A stretch of 64,000 nucleotides of DNA from Amoeboaphelidium occidentale (GCA_023515795.1 JALGPX010000007.1:203844-267843), one strand, 5' to 3'; counted from the stretch's first letter, positions 23,865 to 35,531 are shown. Notes: generated by a model not told the origin, from the letters alone. Program-made: numbers and translations.

Positions 23865-24992
23865 ATGGCTACTTCATCTGTTTCTAAAAAGCATGAGGTT
23901 GAATGTAGGCTCTGAAACCTTACAAATGTTTTAATCATCTTTAGATCCTTCTCAAGGGCTTAGCGATGGGTTACGACCAACTTTAATCAAAAACAGCAGC
24001 AAGAGTGACGAGAATGTTGTCCAGTATAAGTTATCCCATGGACACTTTCATGAATATCAAGATCATCACTTTAAAGAATCTTTACAAGTTATACAAGCCC
24101 AGTTACCATCATCGTGGGTTCCTGAGATCGCAATTGTCTGTGGAAGTGGTTTGGGTGACTTGGTGCATCAAGTAAAGCCCATCGCAGGTATGATTATCCT
24201 TATTAAGAAATGCCTTATTCTGTGTAAGGAAGTGGAAAGAAGATCGAGATTGATTATAAAGATATTCCTCACTTTAGCCAAACTACGGTCTCAGGACATG
24301 CCGGGAAGTTAGTTTTTGGTAGTTTACTTGACAAGAAGGTTGTCTGCATGGTTGGTAGGCTTCATACTTATGAGGGGCTTGCATCATTCCAGACAACTTA
24401 TCCGATTAGAATCTTCTCTTTGTTGAAATGCCGCATTCTCATTACAACCAACGCTGCTGGCAGTTTAAATCACAAACAATTTGGAGTTGGTAGTATTATG
24501 GTCATAAAGGATCACATTAATCTGCCTGGTCTTGTTGGTCATTCGCCTCTGATGGGCAGGAACTTGGACATGTTTGGACCTCGCTTCCCACCAACCTCTG
24601 ATGCTTACGATGTTGATCTAAGAAAGATTGCTATTGATAGCTACAAAGAAGTTGGTGATTCTCAACACTCCATCGGTCAAGGAGTTTATGTTCATGTGGC
24701 TGGACCGCAGTATGAAACTCCTGCAGAAGCTAGATTTTTACGGTTAGTGGGCGCTGATGCTGTCGGAATGAGTACTATTCCTGAAGTCCTTGTTGCAAGA
24801 CACTGCGGAATGAAAGTACTTGGGATTTCATTAATAACCAACAATGTAGTAATGCCAGAGGAAGAAGAAAAGATGGAAATTGAACACAAGATTGAAACAG
24901 CTTCTCATGAGGAAGTGCTGAGAACAAGCAAAGACAGGGCCAAAGTAGTCCAGGCTCTAGTAGAACGGATCGTTCAAAAAATCTCATTGTAA
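23865..24992 (+). CDS. PNP1: Purine nucleoside phosphorylase
   Basis: Class I trimeric phosphorylase that cleaves inosine and guanosine to base and ribose-1-phosphate in purine salvage. Three exons: 23865-23904, 23945-24187, 24229-24992; introns of 40 and 41 nt; 348 residues. Motifs: VCGSGLGDLV (phosphate loop), SGHAGKLVFG, VGRLHTYEG (histidine near the ribose), TTNAAGSLN, VAGPQYETPAEAR (glutamate that binds the purine) and SLITN (purine-binding asparagine). The short first exon encodes only 13 residues plus one base and is supported by frame and splice sites rather than by conservation. Confidence 0.95.
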
Positions 24993-25038
24993 TCATTACA
25001 TAAAGTTGTTTATTAGTTTCTTTAATGATGATAACATT

Positions 25039-26085
25039 CTAGCGGCCTGACGTTTCAAGTTCAGGACTTGCAAACATTGCGTAGTTGTTCTTCCAAGTTT
25101 CTAAATGACTTTCTAATCTTTCTTTCAGTACCAAGATGTGTTTCCAGCTCTCTGGTAATTCTTCATTACATCCGTCATACTTGATCCCATTGAAACTTCT
25201 CTCAAACTCCAACAAATCGTCCGATAGACCCACCTGTCCATTTTCTCCTTCACCAGTTGTCCCGATAGAGAACGATTTGTCTTGGTATTTCAGAAACGAA
25301 GTCATATTGTCAAGCCATGAAAGCTTCTTGGCCTTATTCGATAACTTTTTGTACATTTCAAAAATGGACTTCCAAGAATCTTCAGACTCTTCTTGAGCTT
25401 CTTCAATAGGACCATTTGCATTTATCTCCTCTGTAGCCTCCTCTTCCTCAGAGTGCTCTTCGCTTCTTTCAGGTATATTTTTAGGTTTCGAAGCATTCCG
25501 GCCTCTCGTGTTTGACGCTTTCTCTTGTGTGTTCCTTTGACGTTTCCTACTTGCAGCAGAATTGGCTGTACTCCTGTTTCTTCCGTTTCTCCGAGTAACT
25601 GGCCTTGTTTGTTCAAGATCCTCTTGTTCCTCATCAGCCTCATCTCGATCGTTAAAGTATGCTTCGTTAATTCGCTTGCAAAACTGTACGGGATCATTCA
25701 TGCTTCCGGCAACTGTTTCTAGAAGCTTTTGGTTTTCTAGCATATCATCCGTGAGCCAAAGTTGCATAGCAGCTTGACTGTTCATGGTATTTCTCTTGCT
25801 CTTTGCTGGACTGAATTTTGAATTAAGTCCACTGTAAACATCTAAGTATCTTTCAATATCAAATGAAGCTGATTTATCTCTGCTTTCTGTGCCATTTGAT
25901 ACACCTTGGCCTTGTGCATTATCACCAGAAGCATCGTCATCTTGCGCTACAATTGATTAATGACTCTGATACTGTAAAAGCTAACATGATAATCCAGCCT
26001 CGTCGGTATCTGTTGCTTTGTGTTGCTCCTCGTGGTCTTCGTTATCATCCGCCGCATGGGCGCGCTTTCGCTTTGAAGTGACCAT
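25039..26085 (-). CDS. Uncharacterised charged protein, probably nuclear
   Basis: Not recognised. Two exons: 26085-25986 and 25946-25039, joined across a 39-nt intron (25947-25985, GTTAGC donor, GTAG acceptor) that keeps the frame, giving 335 residues. The N terminus starts MVTSKRKRAHAADDNEDHEE, a basic nuclear-localisation-like patch followed by acidic residues. The middle has a strongly basic patch (RRNGRNRSTANSAASRKRQR) followed by an acidic stretch. The C-terminal 130 residues are predicted mostly helical with regularly spaced Trp (WKSIFEMYKKL, SWLDNMTSFLK, SWKHILVLKERLESHLETW). Composition suggests a chromatin, kinetochore or RNA-associated protein, but no function is assigned. It is divergent from the PXR1-like gene with 182 bp between starts. 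Confidence 0.75.
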
Positions 26086-26267
26086 CGAGCGAAGAGATTC
26101 ATGCGCCACATTTCAAAGTTTACCACGCGATCGTTTCGACATCTGCGCTTAGAGTAAAGCTCATATGAAAGCAATTAAAGTAAAAGCTTATTCCTAAATA
26201 AGTCGTCATGAGTAGCTCCATATTGCCCATACATAGCGAAAACCTATTTTTTGATTTTTCTTTGTGA

Positions 26268-27210
26268 ATGGGACTTGCGGGTAACAAAGTGAAGCAGAGG
26301 ATTAATGATGACCCTCGTAATCTCAAATGGGCGAACGGTATTACTAATATTCATTGACACTGACATTTTCAGACAAGGATGGCCTCGGTTATCAATTGCT
26401 ATGCGGCATGGGATGGTCAGAAGGAAAAGGTCTTGGATCCAATGAAGATGGAATGAAAGAACACGTTAAAGTAGCAAAGAAAGACGATAGTTTAGGTTGT
26501 ATTTGTGTTAAGGCTTGTGTTTATGTGTAGGTGTCGGCGCGACAAAGAAAACTGTTGATAATTGGCTGGAAAACAACGATGCGTTTAATCAGATTCTGGC
26601 ATCTTTAGCTTCAAGCACGCCTGAAGCACCCGAAAAGAAGAAGGACAAGAAGAAGAAAAAGGAGAAGGGGGAATCTTCTGAGAACAAGGAAGAAGTTCCT
26701 GTGGAAAAGAAACATCGAATGCTTCACCGAAAGAAGTATTTGGAAGCAAAGAAGAAAGTGTTTGAAAGCTCTACTGATTTGAGTGCCGTGTTGGGCGTGA
26801 AACAGACTGCGAAGGAACTTCCGGAAGAGCAAAGCAAATCTGTGATAGTTACCAAAGACCAAACATTCGCGTTTAAGCACGCCAACATGTCGACGAATGA
26901 CTATTTCAAAATGAAGATGGAAAAGTTTCAGAGTTCTTTAAATGGAGTGGCAGTAGTGAATAATAGTGAAACTGAGCAAAAGCAAGAAACTTCTGATAAG
27001 GAAGGCGAGGTATCAAGCAAAAAGAAGGATAAGAAGAGGAAGTTGAAGGAAGATGACGAAGAAGAAGCACCCAAGAAAGACGAAAATAAGAAAAAGAAAG
27101 ACAAATCTAAGAAGAAGTCAAAACGCGAACCTGAAAGCGAAGAGACTGAAACATGCGACAAGGCTGAGACAGAAAAGCTGAAGAAGAAGAAGAAAGAGAA
27201 GCGCGAGTGA
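26268..27210 (+). CDS. PXR1: G-patch protein, Pxr1/PinX1 type
   Basis: Nucleolar G-patch protein; relatives activate an RNA helicase in pre-rRNA and snoRNA processing and affect telomerase. Three exons: 26268-26337, 26373-26495, 26531-27210, two 35-nt introns, 290 residues. The opening MGLAGNKVKQRINDDPRNLK is the family signature. The G-patch follows: DGLGYQLLCGMGWSEGKGLG, NEDGMKEHVKV, KKDDSLG, then VGATKKTVDNWL after intron 2. The C-terminal half is dominated by KKKKE-type basic tracts, as in fungal Pxr1. The second intron has a GTTGTA donor. Confidence 0.95.
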
Positions 27211-27284
27211 GCAACTTGAAGGAATCTTTGCAGCCTTCATATAACAGTAAAATAGACTTTATTCAAGTAAATTAAAGAAACCTT

Positions 27285-27546
27285 TCAAGAGGACGTAAAA
27301 GAGAATGGCGGCACCTTCTTCTTTTTGTACGCTTCAATTTCTTCTTCTCCTTGTAGGTTCTCCTCTAGGTACCATTCCTTTCTTTTGGTAACTATTCTTG
27401 TCTTAACCGTGGAATACGTCAAAAAGCCAGCAACCACCACAAGACCCCTTCAAGAAGATATTGGTAACAATTTACACATGATCAAATGATTACCATCCCG
27501 CAAATACTTTCGAAGTCACTTTATCAAATCCAATAAATCGTGCCAT
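27285..27546 (-). CDS. Small single-pass membrane protein, 71 aa
   Basis: Two-exon gene too short for simple frame scans: exon 1 27546-27494 and exon 2 27447-27285, with a 46-nt intron (27448-27493). The spliced frame is open for 71 codons and both exons are in phase. It begins MARFIGFDKVTSKVFAGW, continues with one predicted membrane segment (GLVVVAGFLTYSTV), then a basic and acidic tail ending KKKKVPPFSFTSS. Size and layout resemble small inner-membrane subunits or assembly factors of respiratory complexes, but I cannot name a family. It sits between Pxr1 and eL19, with its start codon 121 bp from the eL19 start. Confidence 0.6.
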
Positions 27547-27667
27547 TATGATCTTTTAGTTGCTGCTGCTGATGATGATATCCTTAAAGCAAAAGCTATG
27601 ACGATCGTCGCGAGAGGAACCGAAGATTGGCAAAAAGTTTTTCAAAAGATTTTTAAATTGCGTAGAA

Positions 27668-28352
27668 ATGTAAGCGTTTCGTTGAAAGTAGTGCAGAAGT
27701 GTTAATACATTCTTCTCGTGTAGGACGAAAGATAATTTGCGTTTCCAGAAGCGTATGTCCTCAAGTGTTTTGGGCGTTGGAAAGAGAAAAGTATGGTTGG
27801 ATCCAAATGAGTCGGAAGCAATTGGCGCAGCTACATCAAAATACGCTATTCGCCGTCTAGTTAAGAACGGTCTTATTGTCCGTAAGCCACAGAATGTGCA
27901 CTCCAGATCCCGTGTCCGTGTCAAGTTATTGGCTAAGCGCAAGGGTCGTCACAGCGGAACCGGTAACAGAAGTGGTACTGCAAACGCTCGTATGCCTACT
28001 GCTGTCATCTGGATGCGTCGTCAGCGTATTTTGAGAAGGCTATTGAGAAAGTATAGAGAGCAAGCAAAGATCGACAAGCACTTGTACCGTGAATTGTATA
28101 TGAAGGCAAAGGGTAATGTGTTCAAGAACAAGAGAGTGCTCATGGAATACATTCACAAGGCAAAGGCTGAGAAGGCACGTTCTAAGGCTATTGCGTAAGA
28201 TTTTGTTTTTACATGATTCTGATTAGTTTAGAGACCAAGCAGAGGCACATCGTGTCAAGTCGAAGGCTGCTCGTGAACGTAGAGCTGCTCGTGTTGCTGC
28301 TAAGAAGGAAGCATTACTTTCTGGAGAGACTGTTCCAACCACTGTCCAATAA
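27668..28352 (+). CDS. RPL19: 60S ribosomal protein eL19
   Basis: Large-subunit ribosomal protein. The start codon is split by an intron: A and T at 27668-27669, then intron 27670-27723 (54 nt, GTAAGC...GTAG), then G at 27724. Further exons are 27724-28194 and 28232-28352 with a 37-nt intron; 197 residues. The product starts [20 protein letters not shown] and contains [29 protein letters not shown] and [16 protein letters not shown], all eL19 marks. The last exon gives the usual basic, alanine-rich tail. The conserved NLR.QKR segment lies right after the split start, so an alternative upstream start is unlikely. Confidence 0.95.
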
Positions 28353-28454
28353 ACTGATACTCACATGATATTATTTGGAAGTGTTCTGTTTACGGGTTTT
28401 GGGCGTTGTTACCAAACTGTCGGATTTTTCTTTCCTGTTTGATATTACATAAAC

Positions 28455-30131
28455 ATGAACAGGGTTTTCCTAATCGCGGTAATATCTGCCGTTCTCGTGG
28501 CTCTCGTGTTGTATTGCATTACTTTTAAAGAGTACGAGCTTCCAATTGATGGTTCCGTTGTATTGGCAGATTTTTACGCAAACTCCTCTGGTGATGGAAG
28601 CAAAACGCCATTCTATTTCGGTCTAGCCACTGCACCTGCGCACTCTGAAGATCATTTAGAAGATTCCTGGATAGAATGGGCAAGGGATGGAAGAATACCC
28701 TTTTTCCAAGACATTCCTAATGCTGAAATGCGTCTAAATGCGTGGTCAAAACCTGAAATTGATATTGATCTAGCTGCTTCAACCGGCGTGACTGTTCTGA
28801 GAATGGGTGTTGACTGGGGAAGGCTTGTTCCGTTTATGCCTGGCTCTATGCAATGTGATCGAGATGGTCTTGCTTCGTTTGACCAGCATAACATCGTTGA
28901 ACCAGGAAAGCACGCATGCAGGGCTGGCATTCAAAATGTTAAGGCCATGAAACACTATGTGAAAACTATGGAGTATATCAATAAGAAGGGTATGAAGATC
29001 ATGTTGACATTGTTTCATCACTCCTTGCCAGTTTGGGCGAACGATCGAAAGTTTCGTGGTTGGTCAAATGCAAATCTCGTCAATTACTTTGTCATGTTTG
29101 TGGGAGAAGTTGTCGCTCACGTGAAGCATTTAGTCGATGATTATGTGGTGTTCAATGAGCCTGCTGTTTTTGCTAATCTTGTGTATGGAATGTCAATGTG
29201 GCCAGGACGTCTTTACGATTATCCAGATACTTTTGCATATTGGAACGCTTTATCATTAAAAGGTGCAGTAGTGAAGGCTTATGAAAACATGATCCAGGCT
29301 CATAAAGTTTGTTATGAAACCATCAAACTAATTGACGATATCCCTGCACATAGATCAGGAAAGTTGATTACAAGAGTCGGAATAGCACATTATATGTCCT
29401 ACAATGTTCCTGGATTCCCTCGTTTCATTATGAAACATGTAGTCGGCTTTATTAACACTGAGATGAATTATCGTTTCCCACAAGAACTGATTAATCACTT
29501 GGATTTCATGGGCATTAATTATTATGGCAAAGAGGTTGTGACAGCTGCTGGCGCGGCCTTACTGAATACAGAAGAGTACAGCGAGGCAGGGCGTCTTATT
29601 CATCCGGACGGTTTGTATTCAATTTTGGTTGAAGCCGATTCAATGTTAAATCTGACAGATAGACAAATTCCTATTGTGATCACAGAAAATGGTATCAGTG
29701 ATTCAACCGATGTACTTCGTCCTAGTTACCTTATTGAACACTTGCTCGCTGTCAAAAAAGCACAAGAGAAAGGATTACTCATTGAAGGTTACGTTTTTTG
29801 GACTTTGACTGATAATTGGGAATGGGCTGATGGCTACTGTCCAAAGTTTGGCTTGTACGAAGTAGATCGTTCTTCTCCTCAATTGCATAGAGTTCCTCGA
29901 AACTCGACAAATCTATTCAAAGAGATTGTAGGTTCTGGGAACATAACATTGCAACAAAGAGTTGATTCATGGAACCTTGTAGAGAACACTCATGGTTTAC
30001 GGCCGTTCTGTAGAGATCAAGATGGCCGTGGAACTGTTCAGAATGAAACCTTAAGAAGTTTTGCAAACGTAGACTGGAGAGTTCACTACAAGCTTGACCA
30101 GTTCCCAAAAAAGCGAAGATTCCCATTCTGA
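28455..30131 (+). CDS. GH1 glycoside hydrolase, SFR2-like, membrane anchored
   Basis: Retaining beta-glycosidase or transglycosidase of family GH1, 558 residues, intronless. Residues 4-23 form an N-terminal membrane anchor. Catalytic residues are present: acid/base in VVFNEPAVFA and nucleophile in VITENGIS; sugar-binding WTLTDNWEWADGY follows. Several segments are those I remember from plant SFR2 (galactolipid:galactolipid galactosyltransferase) rather than ordinary GH1 enzymes: FGLATAPAHSED, GVTVLRMGVDWGRLVP, LTLFHHSLPVWA, TEEYSEAGRLIHPDGLY, RPSYLIEHLLA, and a C-terminal RPF...DWR region. Function in an organism without plastids is unknown. Substrate is not predictable from sequence alone. 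Confidence 0.9.
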   Translation: MNRVFLIAVISAVLVALVLYCITFKEYELPIDGSVVLADFYANSSGDGSKTPFYFGLATAPAHSEDHLEDSWIEWARDGRIPFFQDIPNAEMRLNAWSKPEIDIDLAASTGVTVLRMGVDWGRLVPFMPGSMQCDRDGLASFDQHNIVEPGKHACRAGIQNVKAMKHYVKTMEYINKKGMKIMLTLFHHSLPVWANDRKFRGWSNANLVNYFVMFVGEVVAHVKHLVDDYVVFNEPAVFANLVYGMSMWPGRLYDYPDTFAYWNALSLKGAVVKAYENMIQAHKVCYETIKLIDDIPAHRSGKLITRVGIAHYMSYNVPGFPRFIMKHVVGFINTEMNYRFPQELINHLDFMGINYYGKEVVTAAGAALLNTEEYSEAGRLIHPDGLYSILVEADSMLNLTDRQIPIVITENGISDSTDVLRPSYLIEHLLAVKKAQEKGLLIEGYVFWTLTDNWEWADGYCPKFGLYEVDRSSPQLHRVPRNSTNLFKEIVGSGNITLQQRVDSWNLVENTHGLRPFCRDQDGRGTVQNETLRSFANVDWRVHYKLDQFPKKRRFPF

Positions 30132-30188
30132 ATAATCTCATAAATAACAACTATTTTTGACCAAATGTAAAAACAAAAGTTTATTGAA

Positions 30189-31952
30189 CTAGTTTAATTG
30201 TAGCTCACTTGAGGAGTCACTGAAAATTATGTCCTCGTTTGATGTCAAGTTCTGCCTGTCTGTTTCTTCCTCCGAGACTATTCCATCCTGATACTTGTAA
30301 TACACTGCCATAACAGCAAATATAATTGCTGCCACGAAAATCAATATCGCGAAAAATAATAGCTCCTGCGCTGGAGGAAACAAGTTACTCTCTGCAATCA
30401 CTACAACGACCAAATTCCCTGCGGCTACAGTCAATAACCATGCAGCTTGGCAGATACTTTTCATGGACTTCGGAGCCTGAGAATACGCGAACTCGAGACC
30501 AGTTATCGAAAACATGACCTCTCCAGCTGTTATAACAAGGTATTGAGGTAATTGCCATAAGATGCTAACACTGTTGGCCGGACTTTTATCGATTGTACTT
30601 TGTAAAATAGAAGCTACAACAAATGAACAGCCAACAATGATCATTCCAGTGAACATTCTCTTCAATGGGGTGAATGAGTATCCAGTTGATCTTATTGCTG
30701 GATACAAGAATCTTTCAAAGATAGGAATCAGGATCAGAATGAACAAAGCATTTGCGAACTGCATTTGATCTGGTTTGATTTCAAAGCCGCCAAAACGATA
30801 CTTCATGCTTTTTGCTTGTTCTATCCATCTTGAAGATTGCTGATCAAACAATGCCCAGAATATTGGCAAAGGAATAAACATGAAAAGCAAATTCAAAAGC
30901 TGCTTCACCTCTGCAACCTTTCTAGATCCGAATTCCGGTGAGACTTTATCCAGCCAATGAGTATTCTGTTGATTAATATCCGGTGTCACAGGAATACTGT
31001 TTCTCCTTATCGCTCTTGACAAACCGTGGTAAATTACTTCCGCAACCTCGTAAAATATGTTTCCCTTCAAAGGAACGTGCTTGTAAAATTTAGATCCTGC
31101 CACAAATATGAGGGTAGCAACAATCATCAGTATTGCCGGAACACCAAATGCCACTGGATAACAGCTATTAATCCCGAAACAATGCCATGATCGCATTTCT
31201 GGAGTCAGCAATGTGGACAACACAGAACCAGCATTAATTGCGAAATAAAACATTGAGAAGAAAGTCTGAATCTCTGTAATTTGTGATGGATGAAACTGAT
31301 CACCTCCGAATGAACTAACACATGGTTTAATACCTCCTGTACCAACTGCCAAAAGACATAAACCTAAAGCAGCTCCCCACCTAAATGATTAGTCCACGCA
31401 AACTGATAGCTACCAATGCGGAGGATTCCCCGTGACGTACGGTATAGAAGTAAAAGCAAGAACCAAGTTTCCAATAGAGTAAATGATGGAGAGGTACAAA
31501 ATCGTCTTGTAACGGCCTTCGGCGATTAATTAGATCTACGAGTCTGCGTAATTACCTATGTAAGCATCTGATAGTATAGCGCCCATAATGGGAAAGAAGT
31601 AAGCGAACATGACAAAGGTATGAACTATTGCTGTGCTGTGATCTTTTGATAGACCTAAGTAACCCTCCACAGAAAGATACTGATACAAGATCGTCTTCAT
31701 ACCGTAGAAGCTAAACCTTTCACAGAACTCATTCCCAATGATAAAGTATACAGCCTTGGGATACGCATGCTCAGTAGGTGTTGGTTGAAGCGCATCATCG
31801 CGATGGTCAGATCCTGCTGAAACAGGAGGTCTTGCTGTATTGATCACCTTCTTTGGACTATGTAAACTCTCGAGATCTGCATCCACAGCTCTTATCAGAG
31901 GTTTTGCCTCATCTGATGCTTTTGATATTGTGCCTTTTTCAATTGTACTCAT
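30189..31952 (-). CDS. POT/PTR family proton-coupled peptide transporter
   Basis: Major facilitator transporter of the proton-dependent oligopeptide family, importing di- and tripeptides. Three exons: 31952-31556, 31516-31414, 31380-30189, introns of 39 and 33 nt, 563 residues. The first membrane helix has the proton-coupling motif ExxERF (NEFCERFSFYGMK). Later signatures are FAYFFPIMGAILSDAYIG, AVGTGGIKPCVSSFGGDQF and FSMFYFAINAGS. The N-terminal 70 residues are a soluble Ser/Pro-rich extension and the C terminus is acidic. The ATG at 31952 is preceded by an in-frame GTG that is not used. Confidence 0.95.
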
Positions 31953-32191
31953 TTCATACGATTCCAGATTGAGTTTGATCACTGGTCAAGAAATGTGACT
32001 TGAAAGAAGGTACGACCGCTTAAAGACATCAAGAACTGTTACACCACGACTATATCTACTTTTTATTTAAAATAAATGCTAAACTCTTGCTGAAACGAGA
32101 CATGAATCGGAGAACCTTGAAATATCATTGAGCTTCGTGCCAATAGGTTTCTCCGACTGAAGACCTCAGTCAAACAGCCTCAAACCTCTAA

Positions 32192-33510
32192 TTATCTTGA
32201 TAAAAGATAGTCTTGATAAATGTGCGGGTCGCGAACATGCCGCATTCTTTCGCCTATAACCTCTGGTGACTTCAGACTGACAACGCTTGCGAGTATTGCG
32301 CCTAAAAGATGAAACATGAAACAATAATTTACCTCCAAGCCAATTTGCGTATTCTCCTTCTGTATCTGAGCCGTTAAACAAATGAGGGATAGTGGAAATC
32401 GAAACATCTTCCGCTATGAGACTTCCACTACTTCCTTTAGACAAAGCCTTCTTCAATTCTGTTTCAAATCTTTTACCAAAGTTTGGCAATGAGGCACTTC
32501 CTCCACATATTATTATATTCTGCGCGCAGTTCCTCCTTAAATCGACAGGAACCTCTAACAAAACTTTAGCAATTGCTTTGGTAAGCGAGGCATCAGTTCG
32601 CGAAGAGATTAAGAATTCAAGTTCTTCTAAGATTTTAGCGTCCAAATAAGAACACCACTCGTGAGTATCCATCCAAAATAGTTCACATACAAATGAAGGG
32701 ATCCATTTTGGAACAACCAAACGTTCTTCCGCTGTGTTTGACTTAAGTTTCACCTTAAAGGAATCTTTCTTGGCAAGTTCTGTTTTCCATTCCGTTTCAT
32801 GCAACGAGACTGAACAGAGGGTGAGTTTCAGATCGTCCCAAAAAATAGCTTCATCGCATTGCCACTCTGCCGCAGACTTCTTCTCGTAAGTCCCATCTTC
32901 TACTTGGACTTCAATATGACCAAACTTTCTGACAAACAATTCTAAGCATTCAGACAAGGCCTCGCCGGCGATATTTGAGAAAGAAAACAAAGATTCCATA
33001 GATCGACCATCTGATACCTTCGAAACGTCAGTAACAAGAAGGCACAAGCTTACCACGCTGATTCTTGACTCTGAATGACCAACATCAACGACAATACAAG
33101 AACTTTTAGGAAACGCCATCCAACATAGACCGGGCAAGTCTAGCCATGCAATCTTCATAAAATTCAATTACGTAATAACAGCTCAAACGTACCGTTACGC
33201 CCTCCATGCCCAAATCAGTCATGACGTCCTGAAAAAGTTTCTTCTTAAACTGAGCAAATCCAATAGAGTCCATTAAAAGTATGTTCTTGACTTTCCCAAA
33301 TAGCAGACCGCTGCGTAGAGTGAACTTCATAAATGCCTTCCATGAGCGTTTAATGCTGCGATCGGTGGAGCTGAGGAGACCTCTAAAACATCCTTCCGGA
33401 AGATCTGATACTCTCACAACTCTTGGCAATAAGTCCCTATTCATTCCATATTTTATGCTGTAAGAGCCAATTTCGATGATTAATGCATCCTGAGAGTTAA
33501 GGCAAAGCAT
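32192..33510 (-). CDS. Dynactin actin-related protein Arp11 (ACTR10-like)
   Basis: Divergent actin-related protein, most like the pointed-end dynactin subunit ACTR10/Arp11 that links dynein to cargo. Three exons: 33510-33193, 33152-32333, 32301-32192; introns of 40 and 31 nt; 415 residues, close to the 417 I recall for human ACTR10. N-terminal ALIIEIGSYSIKYGM is the phosphate-1 region, CIVVDVGHSES phosphate-2, IICGGSASLPNFGKRF the adenosine motif. The second intron restores YANWLGGAILASV at the C terminus; reading through it gives a basic tail unlike the family. With the first intron removed, spacing to VVDVG matches human ACTR10. The ATG at 33510 is used; an upstream GTG is not. Confidence 0.8.
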
Positions 33511-33582
33511 GGCTGAGAACTTACGGCAGTTCGTGCTGAAGACATTCGTTTTCTTCACAAAAAAGATACCAGAAACTTCAAT

Positions 33583-34869
33583 ATGACTGGAAAAGACTCT
33601 AAAACCTCCGGAAACGATAACGGGGACAATGGCAATAGTTCCGGCACAACTCCGTCAAAGATCTTCTTCAGGCCTTCGAAGCCTATCGTAATTCAGTCGA
33701 CGCAGGCAAGCGAACATACTAAATCCACAAAAACAGAAGCTAAGCATGATGACTCTAAATGGGAGGATGTTATTGACGAAGAAGATAAAGGCAAAGATAA
33801 GTTAAGCAAGAAAGCTGCAGAATCTTCAAAAGGCCTTAAACATTCCCCTGCGAAGCTTCACGAAGACCAGACGGCTACTGGAAAGCGGAAACGCGATGCC
33901 TCCCCAGCAAAAGAAGAAGACTTTCAACGACCGGAAAAGGTATGATATGTTTTAAAAGAATAATTAGTCTAAATTTAAAGGCTGCCTTGCTTGAAACAAA
34001 TGCGCTAATGGGAAATCAATCTAAAGATTTGACAAATGCTTCCACTGCATCGCTAACAAAGAAGACTTTTGGTTTGGGCTTGGGCGTGGCTGCTCCTAAA
34101 TTTTCTGACTTGACTTCCAAGAAGACGGATGAGTCTATTTTCAGTTCGAACGATGGTGGCAAAGATCAGAGTAAGGAAACTGGTTTCAAGAGTATTTCTG
34201 GCGAGAATGCCTTTGCTTCATCTGCAACAAACACAGAAAAGCACGATCAGGCCAATTACGAAGTATTTACGGGGGAGGAAGACGATATAACACTTCACCG
34301 ATCGCGTGTTACTTTACGAATGTATGATACTGACAAGAAGGAATGGAAACAGAGAGGTCAAGGTCCAATGCATGTCAACATAACAAATTTATCTAATGCT
34401 GATGACCGAACAGCTCGAGTAATCATAAGAAACATTGGAACGTTGGCTTTATTACTAAACACTCCATTATTTCCAGGCATGATATTTACACAATCTGGAG
34501 AACGATCATTAGTGTTCATGGCGATGAATGAAGGCAAAATGTCATCTTATGCTATTCAGGTAACGATTTGTGGTTCTTGTTTGATTATAATACTCCTAGT
34601 TTGAAAACAAACAAGTTCTAATTGCGGTCTTCGACTTGCTAAAGGAACTCTGTACAAAGGAAGGTGTCGCGAAATATGCATTAGATACAAATATTCTTCA
34701 AGCGCGCAAGAACATGCCCTCTGTCACAGCATCGTCCCTAACCGTGAAATCTAGCCAGCCTTCATCTGAACAAAGTTATGACGATCAGAACGAAGAGGAA
34801 GATGAAGAACAAGATTTAGATGACGAAGAAGGAGATTTCGATGAGTATACACCTGAAAAAGGGAAATAG
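33583..34869 (+). CDS. Ran-binding domain protein (RanBP3/Yrb2-like)
   Basis: Nuclear Ran-GTP binding protein, probably an export cofactor. Three exons: 33583-33939, 33981-34559, 34600-34869; introns of 41 and 40 nt, all phase 0; 401 residues. The N-terminal half is low-complexity and charged with basic patches (GKRKRDASPAK) and a few F-rich spots (TKKTFGLGLGVAAPKFSDL). The Ran-binding domain spans exons 2 and 3: NYEVFTGEEDDITLHRSRV, LRMYDTDKKEWKQRGQGPM, ARVIIRNIGTLALLLNTPLF. An acidic tail (EEEDEEQDLDDEEGDFDE) closes it. RanBP3-like architecture, one RanBD at the C-terminal side of a disordered region, favours Yrb2/Hba1 over RanBP1. It is divergent from the Arp11 gene with 72 bp between start codons. 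Confidence 0.88.
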
Positions 34870-34972
34870 TTTCTTCGAATAGATATTGTTTGCGACAGAA
34901 TCTGTTCCAGGATCAACGTGATCGACGAACCGAAGACGAACAGAAAATTTTTCTGTTAATTGAGATCTTAAA

Positions 34973-35523
<551 letters not shown>

Positions 35524-35531
35524 TAAAATGG

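Noticed and set aside
27556-27942. Minus-strand open frame of 128 codons over the eL19 5' region
   Set aside because: Antisense to a certain ribosomal protein exon; no recognisable features.
32166-32332. Longer C terminus of Arp11 by reading through intron 2
   Set aside because: It gives an Arg-rich tail unlike actin-related proteins; splicing 31 nt restores WLGGAILASV and the family length.
33153-33171. A 19-nt intron in Arp11 using the GTAATT donor
   Set aside because: Too short compared with every other intron; the 40-nt alternative with GTACGT donor gives the same acceptor and spacing equal to human ACTR10.
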